A stretch of DNA of 64,000 bases, taken from Thermococcus sp. Its GTDB lineage: Archaea; Methanobacteriota_B; Thermococci; Thermococcales; Thermococcaceae. Within the stretch, counting starts at the first letter, position 1. Every line of letters begins with the position of its first letter. Below the pieces are notes generated by a model that saw only the letters and a program-made list of their open reading frames with translations, had not been told where the DNA came from and ran no database searches. Shown here piece after piece: positions 44,101-53,974 of the stretch. Location of the stretch: the NCBI RefSeq assembly GCF_027023865.1, contig NZ_JALVUC010000014.1, forward strand, positions 1 to 64,000, written 5' to 3'. The translations under genes and the position numbers were made by a program.

Positions 44101-45074
44101 TCTCTTCCCCCGGCCACATTTCTTATCAGTCGGTTTAAAAAGGTGTTCTGCCCTATCACCTCGGCCCCGGCGTTCCTCGGAAGCCCAAGCTCAACCTTGG
44201 CCCTAAATCCTTGTTCTTTCAGGAAGTCGTGTGCCTCCTCGGAAAGCCGCTGGAACTCTCCCTTTCGTATGAGGCCATAGACCGTCGGACCCCAGCTGCT
44301 CTGCCCTGCTCCGTAGGTTTTCTCGATCAGGAAATCAAGGATGAGCTTCACATCCTCCCGGAACTCGCCGCCCTGGTAGTCCTCGAAGTGCTTCCCCACG
44401 AGGCGTTGGATCGCCGTGAGGTGCTCCCCGAAGGCTTTGATGTCCCCATCTTTGAGCGCCGGGAGCAGGCCGAGCAGGATTCTGTGGCTTATCTCCATCG
44501 CGGCCTCTGGTTTTCCTGGAACCCCTGCCATCACCGGATTTTCCTCCTCCTCGTCAAGGCCGGGCTTAAGCTCCGGGAGTATCAGTAGGAAAGCCCACTC
44601 CCCAGGAAAGTCCTCGTGGAATATCAGCGGTGGAAAGTCACCCTTTACTCCGCCGTCTATGACGAAGCCGCCGTAAGCGAAGGAATAAACGCCGGCCCCG
44701 CCGTTTCTGCCCCTGCCAAGGGTTTTTGCAAGCTCTTCCACAGAAAGGTTGAGGTTTCTGAGCCTCACCACCCCGAGACCCACCGCGAGACTTAGCTGGG
44801 TTGTCGAGCCGAGACCTATATGCCTCGGAATGGCCCTTTTAACCTCCACACGGTAGTTCATCCCAGTTCCGTAGGCGGAGTTCATCCTCCTGAGAGCGGC
44901 CTCTATCGTCTTCCTGTCTTCACCCTCGGCCGCTATCTCCTTCGAGTCTGACTCAAGAACCTCAACCTCGTAGCCGTTTTCAAGGGCCACGCCGAGGCTC
45001 CCGAAGCGCCTTCCAAGAACCGCTGAAGGGTCGATGAGACCAAGGTGAAGCCTCCTTGGAGTGAGGATTATCAT
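44097..45074 (-). CDS. beta-ribofuranosylaminobenzene 5'-phosphate synthase family protein
   Basis: A 325-residue GHMP-kinase-fold protein of the beta-RFAP synthase family. It joins 4-aminobenzoate (or the hydroxybenzoate) with PRPP to make the arylamine half of methanopterin-type carriers. Visible motifs are RRLHLGLIDPSAVLGRRFGSLGV at the N-terminus, RHIGLGSTTQLSLAVG (GHMP glycine loop) and SSWGPTVYGL near the C-terminus. The ATG at 45074 follows GGTGGTGCTC; the longer frame lacks support. It is divergent from the dihydropteroate synthase gene, which uses its product. Confidence 0.88.
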   Translation of the reverse strand: MIILTPRRLHLGLIDPSAVLGRRFGSLGVALENGYEVEVLESDSKEIAAEGEDRKTIEAALRRMNSAYGTGMNYRVEVKRAIPRHIGLGSTTQLSLAVGLGVVRLRNLNLSVEELAKTLGRGRNGGAGVYSFAYGGFVIDGGVKGDFPPLIFHEDFPGEWAFLLILPELKPGLDEEEENPVMAGVPGKPEAAMEISHRILLGLLPALKDGDIKAFGEHLTAIQRLVGKHFEDYQGGEFREDVKLILDFLIEKTYGAGQSSWGPTVYGLIRKGEFQRLSEEAHDFLKEQGFRAKVELGLPRNAGAEVIGQNTFLNRLIRNVAGGRE

Positions 45075-45100
45075 GAGCACCACCGTTCCTCTTTCCCGAA

Positions 45101-45115
45101 AGACCTTTTTATACC
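45101..45115. promoter_or_regulatory. shared TATA between the two pterin genes
   Basis: The single A/T element CTTTTTATAC lies in the 67-base gap. On the minus strand it reads GGGTATAAAAAGG, a strong TATA about 32 bases before the RFAP synthase ATG; on the plus strand it is about 31 bases before the DHPS ATG. One box therefore appears to fire in both directions. Confidence 0.5.
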
Positions 45116-45141
45116 CAGCGCCAACATCGCCCGGTGATAAC

Positions 45142-45960
45142 ATGAAGTTCGCCGGAGTTGACTTGAGTGAACCGAGGATAATGGGCGTCATCAACGTCTC
45201 GCCCGAGAGCTTCTACAAGGGGAGCGTCAGGAACGATGAGGAAAAGCTTGTGAAGACGGCAGTTAGGATGGTTGAGGAGGGAGCGGCCTTCATCGACATC
45301 GGGGCAAAGTCAACGGCTCCCTACTTAGAGACTCAGATTTCTGTCGAGGAGGAGATAAGAAGAGCGATCTGGGCCGTGAAGGCCGTACGAGAGGAGGTAG
45401 ACGTTCCAATAAGTATAGACACGACGAGCGCAAGGGTTGCGGAGGAGGCCCTCAAAGCAGGTGCGGACATCATCAACGATGTGACCGGCCTGAAGGGGGA
45501 TTCAGACATGGCCAAAGTGGCCTCCGAGCACGGAGTACCGGTGGTAGCCTGCGCCCACGGTGAAGTTGGGGACTTCAGTGACCCGGTTCACACGGTTATC
45601 GATTTTCTCGAGGATAGTCTGACCATTGCAAGGGAGAATGGGATTGAAGAAGTTGCCGTTGACCCGGCCATCGGTTTTCTCCGCCCGGATTGGCCGCCCT
45701 GGTACGAGTGGGACGCCAAGATATTAGCGAACCTCAACGCCCTCAAAATCCTCGGGAGACCGATACTCATAGGAGTCTCGCGGAAGTCCTTTATCGGAGC
45801 GATAACGGGTAGAAAAGACCCTGCCGAACGGTTGGCGGGGAGCCTCTCTGCTACGGGCATAGCGGTATTCAACGGGGCGCACATCATCAGAACCCACGAC
45901 GTTAGGGAAACGGCCGATGCCGTGAAGATGGCCACATTCATGAGGAGGTTCTGGCCTTAA
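45142..45960 (+). CDS. dihydropteroate synthase family protein
   Basis: A 272-residue TIM-barrel pterin-binding enzyme. It shows IMGVINVSPESFYKGS (pyrophosphate loop), EGAAFIDIGAKSTAP, ISIDTTSARVAEEALKAGADIINDVTG and GVSRKSFIGAITGR. In Thermococcales it should join dihydropterin pyrophosphate to beta-RFAP rather than to free aminobenzoate, giving the modified folate known from this order. The ATG at 45142 follows GGTGATAAC. Its 3' end overlaps the convergent permease gene by 23 bases. Confidence 0.9.
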   Translation: MKFAGVDLSEPRIMGVINVSPESFYKGSVRNDEEKLVKTAVRMVEEGAAFIDIGAKSTAPYLETQISVEEEIRRAIWAVKAVREEVDVPISIDTTSARVAEEALKAGADIINDVTGLKGDSDMAKVASEHGVPVVACAHGEVGDFSDPVHTVIDFLEDSLTIARENGIEEVAVDPAIGFLRPDWPPWYEWDAKILANLNALKILGRPILIGVSRKSFIGAITGRKDPAERLAGSLSATGIAVFNGAHIIRTHDVRETADAVKMATFMRRFWP

Positions 45961-46942
45961 GCTCCTTCGTTTTCTTCCATTCTTCTAGAAGGGTTCCGAG
46001 GAGGGAGAGCGCGACAGGACCGAGGATTATCCCGACTATGCCGAAGGCAAGGTAACCGCCGAAGATCCCCACGAGGCTTATGAAGGAGTTGATACCGGTT
46101 TCTCTTTCACCCATCTTTGAACGGAGCAGGTAGTCCGGAACCGGCGATACGAAAACTGCACTGTAGGCGGAGAAGGCCAAAGCCACCAAGGCATGGCCGG
46201 AGGTGAACAGATAAACCGCTCCGGCGAGCCATATCATCCAGCCGCCGATAACGGGCAGGAGTTCAAAGATGACCGTAAAGATGCCCACCGCTATGGCCCC
46301 CCCAGCAGAGGATACGGAGAACGCGTAGAAGCCGACGGCAATGGCCGTTCCCTTGAGGATGCTGAAGGCGAGCCAGCCGCGTAGGATACTATGAAGTGTT
46401 TTCTCCGTGCTCCCCATGAGCTTTAGGGCCAGCTCGCGGTTCCCCTGCGGAATGAGCGAGTGAACTTCCTCGCTGAGCCCCCTTGCATTAACAAGGGCGC
46501 CGTAGAAGGCGAAGAGCATGACGACGGCTTGGAAGGAGAGCTTGGGAAGTGAGTAGGTGTAGCCAAGGACGTACCCCTCAAACCTCTTTGGGATGTCCTT
46601 CGCGAGGCGCTGGATCAGGTCATAGATTGCCATGGGGAGGTGAAACCCGAGGAGCCACTGGAAGAAGGCGTTGATGTAGTAAGCTAGGGACTGCTTGACG
46701 TCGTTTATCCAGAGGGCGTAGCCTATTATGAAAAGGAACGTGATGATGGTTAAAACACCGGTGAGGGTAAAGGCTGAGATTCTGTTTCCAATCATTGAGG
46801 AGAGCCTTTCGTGGAGAGGGTAGAGGATATAGGCGAGGGTTAAAGCTATGATTATGGGGGAGATTATTGGACTTATCGTCTCCCAGACAAGGTAGAGTAT
46901 GATGAGGGAAATGGAAAGCCAGATAGCCGCTTCAAGCTCCAT
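45938..46942 (-). CDS. AI-2E family transporter (UPF0118)
   Basis: A ~334-residue membrane protein with seven to eight helices of the AI-2E/PerM family. The conserved features are two N-terminal helices (ISPIISPIIIALTLAYILYPLHERL), the long amphipathic middle region and the C-terminal PVIGGWMIWLAGAVYL plus ILGPVALSLLGTLLEEWKK. Members include Na+/H+ antiporters and small-molecule exporters; the cargo here is unknown. The ATG at 46942 overlaps the end of the upstream gene. Confidence 0.85.
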   Translation of the reverse strand: MELEAAIWLSISLIILYLVWETISPIISPIIIALTLAYILYPLHERLSSMIGNRISAFTLTGVLTIITFLFIIGYALWINDVKQSLAYYINAFFQWLLGFHLPMAIYDLIQRLAKDIPKRFEGYVLGYTYSLPKLSFQAVVMLFAFYGALVNARGLSEEVHSLIPQGNRELALKLMGSTEKTLHSILRGWLAFSILKGTAIAVGFYAFSVSSAGGAIAVGIFTVIFELLPVIGGWMIWLAGAVYLFTSGHALVALAFSAYSAVFVSPVPDYLLRSKMGERETGINSFISLVGIFGGYLAFGIVGIILGPVALSLLGTLLEEWKKTKELKARTSS

Positions 46943-47420
46943 CAAGCATCCCCAGGTACTTTAGTATAAGCCCCCTCGCCGAAGGTTTGTTGAAGATGAG
47001 GAGGTAGCCTTTCTCAAGGAGGATGAAATTCTTCCCGAGGGCCAATAAATCTTTCCGGAGTTTGTGAATCTCGACTTTGTTTAGGTCTATGGCCTCTTTG
47101 ATCTCCTCTGGAGCGTCTATCCCTTCAAGGGCATTTTCAAGCCGGTTCAAAACGCTCCTGTTGGTGAACTTTACTGAGCTCGGCCTGAAATCCTCCGCCT
47201 CAATCTCCCCCGCTTCCATCGGGATTCCCCATAAGTCCTTGGCGCACTCGAAGGGGTAAACGTAGTCCTCTCCGTAGTCCGGAAGGTAAAGCTCCCTTAT
47301 GATTGCAAGGAGAAGCCTTCTGGCATCCCTGCCGTAGAACTCAATCCTGAGGTTGAACTTTCCGTCCTCAAAGCCGTTCTCAAATACCTTCAGCTTCTCC
47401 TCGCAGAGCAAAACCCTCAC
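46932..47420 (-). CDS. conserved hypothetical protein between SppA and AI-2E genes
   Basis: A 162-residue soluble protein that I do not recognise. It is predicted mixed alpha/beta, with RIEFYGRDARRLLLAIIREL near residue 30, two helices around 90-125 and a final KNFILLEKGYLLIFNKPSARGLILKYLG. The start GTG overlaps the sppA stop, and its end overlaps the AI-2E gene, so all three are one operon, translated as a coupled unit. That context hints at membrane-protein quality control, but nothing in the sequence proves it. Confidence 0.6.
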   Translation of the reverse strand: MRVLLCEEKLKVFENGFEDGKFNLRIEFYGRDARRLLLAIIRELYLPDYGEDYVYPFECAKDLWGIPMEAGEIEAEDFRPSSVKFTNRSVLNRLENALEGIDAPEEIKEAIDLNKVEIHKLRKDLLALGKNFILLEKGYLLIFNKPSARGLILKYLGMLDGA

Positions 47421-48427
47421 CCCCTTATGTATGCGTTTACATAGCGCGGGTCGAGGAGGAGTGCGGTGCTCCCAAATATCCCGAAGTTAGAGGGTGGGCC
47501 ACCGTTGTAGACCACAACGCGTGGGTTCGTGACGTTGAGCATCTTGGAGAGCAAATCAACGGCATCATCGATGCTTCCGGTCTCGTCAACGAGGCTTCCT
47601 GTGACGTTGATGGCGAACCATGTCCTTCCGGTGGCGTATTCCTTCGTCTCATTTAGGGGCATGTTCCTTCCGATGCTGACCGCCCTGAGGAAGGCCTGGA
47701 AGTATGTGTTTACTTGGTTCGCTATTATCTTCCTCTCCTGCGCGGTTAGGCCGCGCCACTCCGCTCCCATGTCCTTGTAGGGGCCCGTCTTGAAGACGTC
47801 GACCTTTATGCCGTTCATCTCGTAGTTCTTCTGGAGGTCGTAGTGGACATATATAACCCCTATGCTTCCGACCTGCGCCAATGGGTCGGCAACTATCTTA
47901 TCCGCCGCAACCGCTATGTAATACCCTCCCGAAGCGGCCATACCACCGGTGTAAGCAACGACCGGCTTTATCATATCAAGCTTTCTCACGGTTGAGTATA
48001 TCTCCCTGACCGCACCCACGTAGCCGCCGGGACTCTCTATCCAGAGGACGACGCCGCCTATGGAATCATTCTCCGCAATGCTCCTAAGGAGGGGGATAAC
48101 GTGGAGTGCCGTGGAATCGTCTATGAGTCCAAAAATCGGAACTATCGCTATAGTCGTGTTGCCCTTTGGGGCGTTCTTTGTCCTTAACTGTGCTTGGAGG
48201 AAGCGTATTTGGCTTTGGAGTTCCTCTATCTGGAGCCTGTAAGCCGTGTCGTTGCAGGTTGAGTTGAGGGATGTCTCAACAACGACGGGGGATATGTTGG
48301 TTGAGTTCGTGGGGGAGTAGGATTTGAGCTCGGAGTTCTGCTCATAGAGCAAAACCACGGCCGCACTAGATACCGCCAACAGGAGTATCAGAACCGCGGA
48401 TACGTACTTCCATATGTCCGCTTTCAT
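47417..48427 (-). CDS. sppA: signal peptide peptidase SppA-type membrane protease
   Basis: A 336-residue membrane-anchored serine protease. An N-terminal helix (YVSAVLILLLAVSSAAVVLL) is followed by a ~290-residue extracytoplasmic ClpP-like domain. The catalytic serine is in GGMAASGGYYIAVAADKI and the likely general-base lysine is in GLTAQERKIIANQ or nearby. It degrades leftover signal peptides in the membrane. The length agrees with the studied Thermococcus enzyme. It is the first gene of an operon with a hypothetical gene and an AI-2E permease. Confidence 0.88.
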   Translation of the reverse strand: MKADIWKYVSAVLILLLAVSSAAVVLLYEQNSELKSYSPTNSTNISPVVVETSLNSTCNDTAYRLQIEELQSQIRFLQAQLRTKNAPKGNTTIAIVPIFGLIDDSTALHVIPLLRSIAENDSIGGVVLWIESPGGYVGAVREIYSTVRKLDMIKPVVAYTGGMAASGGYYIAVAADKIVADPLAQVGSIGVIYVHYDLQKNYEMNGIKVDVFKTGPYKDMGAEWRGLTAQERKIIANQVNTYFQAFLRAVSIGRNMPLNETKEYATGRTWFAINVTGSLVDETGSIDDAVDLLSKMLNVTNPRVVVYNGGPPSNFGIFGSTALLLDPRYVNAYIRG

Positions 48428-48521
48428 TCACTCACCCGGAGGGATTTACGCTCCCGGCTTTTAAGGGTTCCCTTGCTAAGCTTTTTATATTCGGCCGCCA
48501 ATTCCCTCCAAGGTGATGGTA

Positions 48522-49328
48522 ATGGAGATAGGGGTTACGGTTTACCCACACTTCATCGCTAAGGACAAAACGCTGGCCTCTGTACTGGCGGACATAAAGA
48601 TAAAGAACTACGACTTCGTCTCTATATTCCCCCACACCCTCGGCCTGATAAAGAACGGCATCGTTGTTGAGAAGAAGCTGAGGAACGTTGAGACAACCCT
48701 CAAGGGAGTTGGAATCGACTACATCGTTAGGATGCCTACCTCCGTCAACCTGCGCGATAACATCTACTACACGAGGCACTTCCGCGTTGCGAAGGCAGTT
48801 GCGGACGTTGCCATAAAGCTCGGTGCCAGAGTGATAGTCATGCAGAGCGGTAGAACCGGCAGGCTGGACCTTGAGATAGAGGCCATCCAGCAGCTCGCCG
48901 ACATGGTTGGCCCATTCGGAATGAAGATAGCCCTTGAGAACACCTTCAGCGTCAAGGATACGCTTTACGTCGTCGACAACGTTGACAGGGGCAACGTTGG
49001 CTTCGCCCTTGATGTGGCCCATGCCTTTCTCAGCGCCCAGGGCAACGACGAAAAGCTTCTTGAAGATGTGAAGCTCGGAACCGACAAGACGATAATACTG
49101 ATGATACACGACAACTTCGGAAAGCTCTTCCCGCAGGTTGAGCCTGAGGATGCCCTAGCCTACGGCGTTGGCGACCTCCACCTCCTTCCGGGGGAGGGTA
49201 GGATACCCTTTGGAAAGGTCCTCAGACTCTTCGGGGACGTGCCGATACTGCTCAAGGTCAAGAATCCCGAGAAGTTCGCCAAGATACCGACAAAGACCGG
49301 CCTGATAGAACTGCTGACGAGCCTATAG
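48522..49328 (+). CDS. sugar phosphate isomerase/epimerase-like TIM barrel
   Basis: A 268-residue xylose-isomerase-like TIM barrel of the AP-endonuclease-2 superfamily. Metal-binding motifs are [12 protein letters not shown] with its glutamate, [24 protein letters not shown] and [14 protein letters not shown]. It most likely isomerises or epimerises a sugar or sugar phosphate; an endonuclease IV role is less likely because key DNA-binding loops are not seen. The ATG at 48522 follows AAGGTGATGGT. Divergent from sppA across an 94-base gap that holds a TATA-like TTTTTATATT (48482-48491). Confidence 0.78.
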   Translation: MEIGVTVYPHFIAKDKTLASVLADIKIKNYDFVSIFPHTLGLIKNGIVVEKKLRNVETTLKGVGIDYIVRMPTSVNLRDNIYYTRHFRVAKAVADVAIKLGARVIVMQSGRTGRLDLEIEAIQQLADMVGPFGMKIALENTFSVKDTLYVVDNVDRGNVGFALDVAHAFLSAQGNDEKLLEDVKLGTDKTIILMIHDNFGKLFPQVEPEDALAYGVGDLHLLPGEGRIPFGKVLRLFGDVPILLKVKNPEKFAKIPTKTGLIELLTSL

Positions 49329-49718
49329 CTCCAGTCTCTCTTTTATCACACGGTAGACTTCCGTGAAGGCCTTTCCAACGGCCTCTTTTTTCCTTGAGAA
49401 GTGAGTGACATCCTCCGTGAAGTTATTCCTTAGGATTTCAGCGGCTTCCTCAACGGTTATCCTTCCCTCAAGCCACGAGTATGCGAAGAGGGCCTCCGCT
49501 ACGTCCCCCTTTCCATGCTTGTCCGTCCTTGGAGGGATAATGGATCTGAGTCCCGCCAGCTCAAGGGCGATGGCTAGGGACGCGTTGGGAACCCTCTCTC
49601 CGGTTGGTTTTCCCAGATACTCACTTAAAGCGAGGGAAAATGTGAAGTTGACGAGGGAATCGCCGAGCTTGGCAAGCCCCCTGTCGGTGAAGTCCCTGCT
49701 GTACTGCAAGGTCACCAC
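49323..49718 (-). CDS. small RNase III-like (Mini-III-type) protein
   Basis: A 131-residue single RNase III-fold domain with no double-stranded-RNA-binding domain. The signature reads [12 protein letters not shown] (D20), and the second acidic pair is in [12 protein letters not shown] (D72, E75). The glutamate normally four residues before LGD's aspartate in RNase III is replaced by Ala, as in bacterial Mini-III proteins. It may therefore cut structured rRNA. It lies just after rpoL in the operon Csl4-DUF2067-Rpo11. The start is a GTG at 49718 or 49715. It overlaps the isomerase 3' end by six bases. Confidence 0.65.
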   Translation of the reverse strand: MVTLQYSRDFTDRGLAKLGDSLVNFTFSLALSEYLGKPTGERVPNASLAIALELAGLRSIIPPRTDKHGKGDVAEALFAYSWLEGRITVEEAAEILRNNFTEDVTHFSRKKEAVGKAFTEVYRVIKERLEL

Positions 49719-49746
49719 ATCCCCGAGAATCCGAAAATAGGAAAAA

Positions 49747-50034
49747 TCACTCGCTCAGCGCAGCCTTCCACGCTTCGAGAACGGCCCTGGACCTGTCGAA
49801 TACCTTCTGGGCCGCCTCCTCCAGAGCCTTCTCCGGTGTTATCTTGCCATCGGTGACGACGCGGAACTTCGGCTTTCTGGCCATAAGAACCGGGTGTTCA
49901 ATGGTGTAGCCCGCAAAGGTAATGTGCTCGTTCTCGTGGAGCACCTCGTTGAGCAGGTTGGCGAAGGTGTGGTCCTCACCCTCAAGGTAGAACTCAAGGA
50001 CGTTTTCCTCACGCTTGATGACCTCGATCTTCAT
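49747..50034 (-). CDS. rpoL: DNA-directed RNA polymerase subunit Rpo11 (L)
   Basis: A 95-residue Rpo11, homologue of eukaryotic Rpb11 and the C-terminal half of the assembly platform with Rpo3. It shows [32 protein letters not shown] and a C-terminal helix. It overlaps the end of the DUF2067 gene and the GTG at 50043 is a less likely start than the ATG at 50034 behind GGGTGAGGAAA. Confidence 0.93.
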   Translation of the reverse strand: MKIEVIKREENVLEFYLEGEDHTFANLLNEVLHENEHITFAGYTIEHPVLMARKPKFRVVTDGKITPEKALEEAAQKVFDRSRAVLEAWKAALSE

Positions 50035-50656
50035 TTTCCTCACCCTTTAAGTGATTAAGCAGGATTTCCATGGCCTGCTCCTTGTTCTTCACCAGTTCGT
50101 ATTTAAACTTATCCTCTTTCCATTCGGCCGCGCCAAGGTCAATGAGAATATTTGTTACCTCCTCCGGGTCGAGATTGAAAGCAACAGCAACCGGGAGAAC
50201 GACCTCCCTTATCTGCCTCGTGGTGTTGAGCGAGATTTTGGAGAGTGCTTCCCCAAGTTTTCCTGCTACTTCTACAAGCTCTTCCCATGGAAGGGACGTT
50301 ACAAGCTCTCCCTCGCTGGTTTCCACTGTTTCCCCTAGCAGTTTGAGGGTTTTGACCAGTATCGGCGTCGAAACGCTCGCGCTAGCCTCTCTCAGGAGGT
50401 CGTCCACCGTGTAGCGATAGAGCCCCCGCCTGTCCGGATAGAGCTTTGCACTCACCTTGTTGTGTATCTCCCTTACTCTTCGTATCGTCTCGCGTATCTC
50501 GTCCTTCGTTCCCTGGACGTTTATCTTGAGGTCGTTGAGCTTGCCGTGAACGTAGATGAAGGCGGATAAATTCAGCCTTTGGAGTTCCCGCATGAACTCC
50601 TCCTTCTCCCTGTCGTCACGGACGTGGATCGTTATGACCCTCTTAGCCCTCGCCAT
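50009..50656 (-). CDS. DUF2067-family protein
   Basis: A 215-residue protein in the usual archaeal place between csl4 and rpoL, matching the DUF2067 family. It has an RNA-binding-like beta-alpha-beta start ([21 protein letters not shown]) and helical middle parts ([21 protein letters not shown]). It may bind RNA in exosome or transcription complexes; no activity is known. Its stop overlaps rpoL and its start abuts the csl4 stop (shared base at 50656). Confidence 0.78.
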   Translation of the reverse strand: MARAKRVITIHVRDDREKEEFMRELQRLNLSAFIYVHGKLNDLKINVQGTKDEIRETIRRVREIHNKVSAKLYPDRRGLYRYTVDDLLREASASVSTPILVKTLKLLGETVETSEGELVTSLPWEELVEVAGKLGEALSKISLNTTRQIREVVLPVAVAFNLDPEEVTNILIDLGAAEWKEDKFKYELVKNKEQAMEILLNHLKGEENEDRGHQA

Positions 50657-51243
50657 TAGGGATTCACCCTCCGGTACATGGATGAGAGCTTCCTCGTCTC
50701 AACGTGGCCGCAGCGCGGACAGACAAGTTTGTCACCGCGCCTCACCAATGGGGTTCTGCATCTAGTACAGAGAGCATAGATGACGCCAAGGTCAGGGCCC
50801 TTTGTGGAGAGCTGTATCGGACTTTTCTCCGCGGCGATGACGCGCGCCCTCACCATGTCACCTATCCTGAACTCGTTGAGCATGCCCTCAACGTAGCTCT
50901 CATCGACCTGTGATATGTGGATACCTGCCAGTTTGGAGGTCGCTACTTCCCTGTCGTTTTCCCTGCCCTCTATACGGATTATCTGGACTATCGCCGTCTG
51001 CGGCTTTACCTCTATAACCTGCCCTATAACGACGTCTCCAACCTTTGGAAGGGGTGGTGTGTCCGTGAGGGGTTCGACGCTTATCTCCATCCTCTCCCCG
51101 TCGATTACAACCGTACCTGCTCTGATTGCATACAACTCTCCGTTCTCCTCTTTGACACCATCACCTGGGAAGTACTCCTCGATTACACCTAGATAATCAC
51201 CGGGAAGAACTATGTCCCCTGGCTTTACCTTCCTCTCATTCAT
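50656..51243 (-). CDS. csl4: exosome complex RNA-binding protein Csl4
   Basis: A 195-residue cap subunit of the archaeal RNA exosome. The N-terminal domain (KPGDIVLPGDYLGVIEEY) is followed by an S1 RNA-binding domain (VGDVVIGQVIEVKPQTAIVQII) and a four-cysteine zinc ribbon (CTRC and CPRC). It recruits RNA and the DnaG adaptor to the core. First gene of the operon Csl4-DUF2067-Rpo11-RNase III-like. The ATG follows GGAGGTGGGAGG. Confidence 0.93.
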   Translation of the reverse strand: MNERKVKPGDIVLPGDYLGVIEEYFPGDGVKEENGELYAIRAGTVVIDGERMEISVEPLTDTPPLPKVGDVVIGQVIEVKPQTAIVQIIRIEGRENDREVATSKLAGIHISQVDESYVEGMLNEFRIGDMVRARVIAAEKSPIQLSTKGPDLGVIYALCTRCRTPLVRRGDKLVCPRCGHVETRKLSSMYRRVNP

Positions 51244-51299
51244 CCTCCCACCTCCGCTAAAGTTCCGGTTCGGATTTTTTAAGCCTTTGGCCTCGGGAG

Positions 51300-51309
51300 G
51301 ATTTATAAG
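51300..51309 (+). promoter_or_regulatory. TATA element of thrS
   Basis: GATTTATAAG lies about 56 bases before the thrS ATG, giving a leader of roughly 30 bases with the site GGTGGTGATTGAG. A separate TATA-like GCTTAAAAAATC (minus strand, near 51275-51286) serves csl4. Confidence 0.55.
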
Positions 51310-51360
51310 GGAAGGGAAAAAGTTTTAGTAATTCGTGCACAGCCCAAGGTGGTGATTGAG

Positions 51361-53241
51361 ATGAGAATGCTTCTGATACACTCCGACTACCTCGAGTATG
51401 AGGTCAAAGACAAGGCCCTGAAAAACCCGGAGCCGATAAGCGACGAGCAGAAGAAAGGCAGGCTTGACGAGGTTCTTGTTGTTTTTATGAGCGTTGAGAA
51501 GGTCGATGAGTCAAACCCTGATGAGGTTATCTGGAAAGCCGTCGCGGAAATCAAGGGTGTCGCTTCACAAGTCAAGGTAGAGAGGGTCTTCGTCTACCCC
51601 TTCGCCCATTTGAGCAGCGAGCTGGCGAAGCCGGACGTTGCACTCAAAGTTCTCCAGAGGGTTGAGGAGAAGCTTAAGGCGGAGGGCTTTGAGGTAAAAC
51701 GCGCCCCCTTTGGTTACTACAAGGCGTTCAAGCTGAGTTGCAAAGGCCACCCGCTAGCTGAACTCAGCAGGACGGTAGTCCCGAGCGGAGAGGCGGTGAG
51801 CGAGGAGGAACGCAACATAGCCCTTGAAAAAGAGGAGGAACTAAAGAGCTACTGGTACGTTCTCACCCCGGAGGGCGAGCTTATAGAGGTTGATAAGTTC
51901 GACTTCACCGGGCACGAGAACCTCAGGAAGTTTGCTAACTACGAAATAAGTAAGAACAGGGTCGCTGACAGGGAGCCGCCTCACGTTAAGCTCATGCTTG
52001 AACACGAGCTTGTGGACTACGAACCTGGAAGCGACGGTGGAAACCTCAGATATTATCCCAAGGGCAGATTGATAAAGGGCCTCCTCGAGCAGTACGTCAC
52101 CGAGAAGGTCATTGAGTACGGTGCCATGGAGGTTGAGACCCCCATTATGTATGACTTTGAGCACCCTGCGCTCGAGAAGTACCTGAACAGGTTCCCTGCC
52201 AGACAGTACGTCGTCAAGAGCGGCGACAAGAAGTTCTTCCTTAGGTTCGCGGCCTGCTTCGGCCAGTTCTTAATAAAGAAGGACGCGACCATAAGTTACC
52301 GCAACCTTCCTTTAAGGATGTACGAGCTTACTAGGTATTCCTTCAGGCGCGAGAAGAGTGGTGAGCTGAGCGGCCTTAGGAGGCTCAGGGCCTTTACGAT
52401 GCCCGATATGCACACCGTCGCTCGCGACCTCAAGCAGGCCATGGACGAGTTCAAGAAGCAGTACAAGCTCAGCATGGAGGTTCTCAGGGGCGTTGAACTT
52501 ACACCTGAGGATTATGAAGTGGCAATAAGGTTCACCCGCGACTTCTGGGAAGAGAACAGGGACTTCATCGTTGAGCTGGTGAATATAATCGGCAAGCCAG
52601 TCCTCATCGAGATGTGGGACCAGAGATTCTTCTACTTTATCCTCAAGTTCGAGTTCAACTTCGTCGACAACCTCGACAAGGCGGCGGCTCTAAGCACCGT
52701 TCAGATCGACGTCGAGAATGCGGAGCGCTTTGACATAACCTACTATGATGAGGAAGGCAAGGAGCAGTACCCGCTCATACTCCACTGCTCGCCGAGCGGT
52801 GCCATCGAGCGCGTCATGTACGCCATCCTTGAGAAGCAGGCCAAGCTCCAGGCCAAGGGGGTAAAACCGGCCTTCCCGCTCTGGCTCAGCCCGATACAGG
52901 TCAGGGTTATCCCGGTCAGCGAAGAAGTTATGGATTACGCGCTCTACGTGGCAGGGAAGCTCGAGGGGGCCAAAATACGAGCAGACGTCGATGATACCGG
53001 TGACAGGCTCAACAAGAAGATAAGGAAGGCAGAGAAGGAGTGGGTACCGTACATCGTCGTCGTCGGAAGGAACGAGAAGGAGCAGAACACCATCACGATA
53101 AGGAGAAGGAGCGACGGAAAGCAGGTCGAGATGCAGCTCGGGGATCTAATCAAGGAGGTAAAAGGCCATACCGAGGGCTTCCCCTACAGGCCGAGGCCCC
53201 TACCGCTCCTCCTCAGCAGGAGGCCTAAGTTCAGGGGTTAA
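51361..53241 (+). CDS. thrS: threonyl-tRNA synthetase
   Basis: A 626-residue archaeal ThrRS. Residues 1-145 form the archaea-specific editing domain related to D-aminoacyl-tRNA deacylase ([15 protein letters not shown]). The class II core follows, with [49 protein letters not shown] (motif 2) and the zinc-site cysteine in [10 protein letters not shown]; the C-terminal anticodon domain begins near [16 protein letters not shown]. An upstream frame to 51349 is open. Its 3' end overlaps the DUF257-like gene by 42 bases. Confidence 0.95.
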   Translation: MRMLLIHSDYLEYEVKDKALKNPEPISDEQKKGRLDEVLVVFMSVEKVDESNPDEVIWKAVAEIKGVASQVKVERVFVYPFAHLSSELAKPDVALKVLQRVEEKLKAEGFEVKRAPFGYYKAFKLSCKGHPLAELSRTVVPSGEAVSEEERNIALEKEEELKSYWYVLTPEGELIEVDKFDFTGHENLRKFANYEISKNRVADREPPHVKLMLEHELVDYEPGSDGGNLRYYPKGRLIKGLLEQYVTEKVIEYGAMEVETPIMYDFEHPALEKYLNRFPARQYVVKSGDKKFFLRFAACFGQFLIKKDATISYRNLPLRMYELTRYSFRREKSGELSGLRRLRAFTMPDMHTVARDLKQAMDEFKKQYKLSMEVLRGVELTPEDYEVAIRFTRDFWEENRDFIVELVNIIGKPVLIEMWDQRFFYFILKFEFNFVDNLDKAAALSTVQIDVENAERFDITYYDEEGKEQYPLILHCSPSGAIERVMYAILEKQAKLQAKGVKPAFPLWLSPIQVRVIPVSEEVMDYALYVAGKLEGAKIRADVDDTGDRLNKKIRKAEKEWVPYIVVVGRNEKEQNTITIRRRSDGKQVEMQLGDLIKEVKGHTEGFPYRPRPLPLLLSRRPKFRG

Positions 53242-53973
53242 TCCGACCCTTTCGAGCGTTACCCTCTTTCTTCCCCTTTCCACCGTCATAGAATAGACCG
53301 CTGGTTCGAAGTCTGCATGGGGAGCCTTTAGCAGATAGAGAAACTCCTTTATGTGGTCTTCGTGAATCCACGACTTCGCGAGCAGAACGTAGTCACTGAG
53401 GTTTGAGACCCACGCCACAAAGCGTCGCGACACCATGTCGGCGTTGACAGGTAGTATGAGGTTAGAATTCTGGGATCTAACGCTCTTTGTCGCAACCGTC
53501 TGGTTGAGAAGTCTCAAGGTGTTATCCTCCCCGAGCATTACGGCCGCTCCATCGAGTGTGTGTATCATGCGGAGGGATTTTTCTGAGCGAAGTTTCTCTT
53601 CAAGGATCTCGTAGTATATTTTATCCACCCTGGGGTTTATGGTCTCAGGTTCTACCCTATCGAGGTAGAACACACCGGGCAGATTATATCCAAGCTTTGC
53701 GTAGCGGGAGCCGAAGACGTCTATGATAGATATCTTTTCTTCTCTTAAGGCTTTTTCAAGGTCGAGGCCAACGCTTCTACCCCTTCTCATGAAACTCATC
53801 AGTGGAACGCTGTAGTTCGAGACCACAGTGAAGTAGTCGTTTTCAACAGCTTTCCTGAGGAATAAGAAGAGGATCTGCCAAGCGGAGGAGTAAGCGTCGT
53901 AGATAGCCGCTATGTTGGTGCCTTGAGCAGGCTCTCCTCCCTTGAATATCTCAAAGAGATCCATCTTTGCCAT
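53200..53973 (-). CDS. DUF257-like protein, RecA-fold relative of unknown function
   Basis: A ~257-residue soluble protein most like the Thermococcales DUF257 family, which resembles RecA/KaiC-type proteins but lacks a P-loop. It has [20 protein letters not shown] near residue 14, where a Walker A would be expected, and [16 protein letters not shown]. The strand [13 protein letters not shown] and [17 protein letters not shown] follow. The ATG at 53973 follows GGTGGGTGAT and lies one base from the stop of the TIP26 gene, so the two are tightly coupled. A role in transcription control is only inferred. Confidence 0.6.
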   Translation of the reverse strand: MAKMDLFEIFKGGEPAQGTNIAAIYDAYSSAWQILFLFLRKAVENDYFTVVSNYSVPLMSFMRRGRSVGLDLEKALREEKISIIDVFGSRYAKLGYNLPGVFYLDRVEPETINPRVDKIYYEILEEKLRSEKSLRMIHTLDGAAVMLGEDNTLRLLNQTVATKSVRSQNSNLILPVNADMVSRRFVAWVSNLSDYVLLAKSWIHEDHIKEFLYLLKAPHADFEPAVYSMTVERGRKRVTLERVGLTPELRPPAEEER

Positions 53974-53974
53974 A

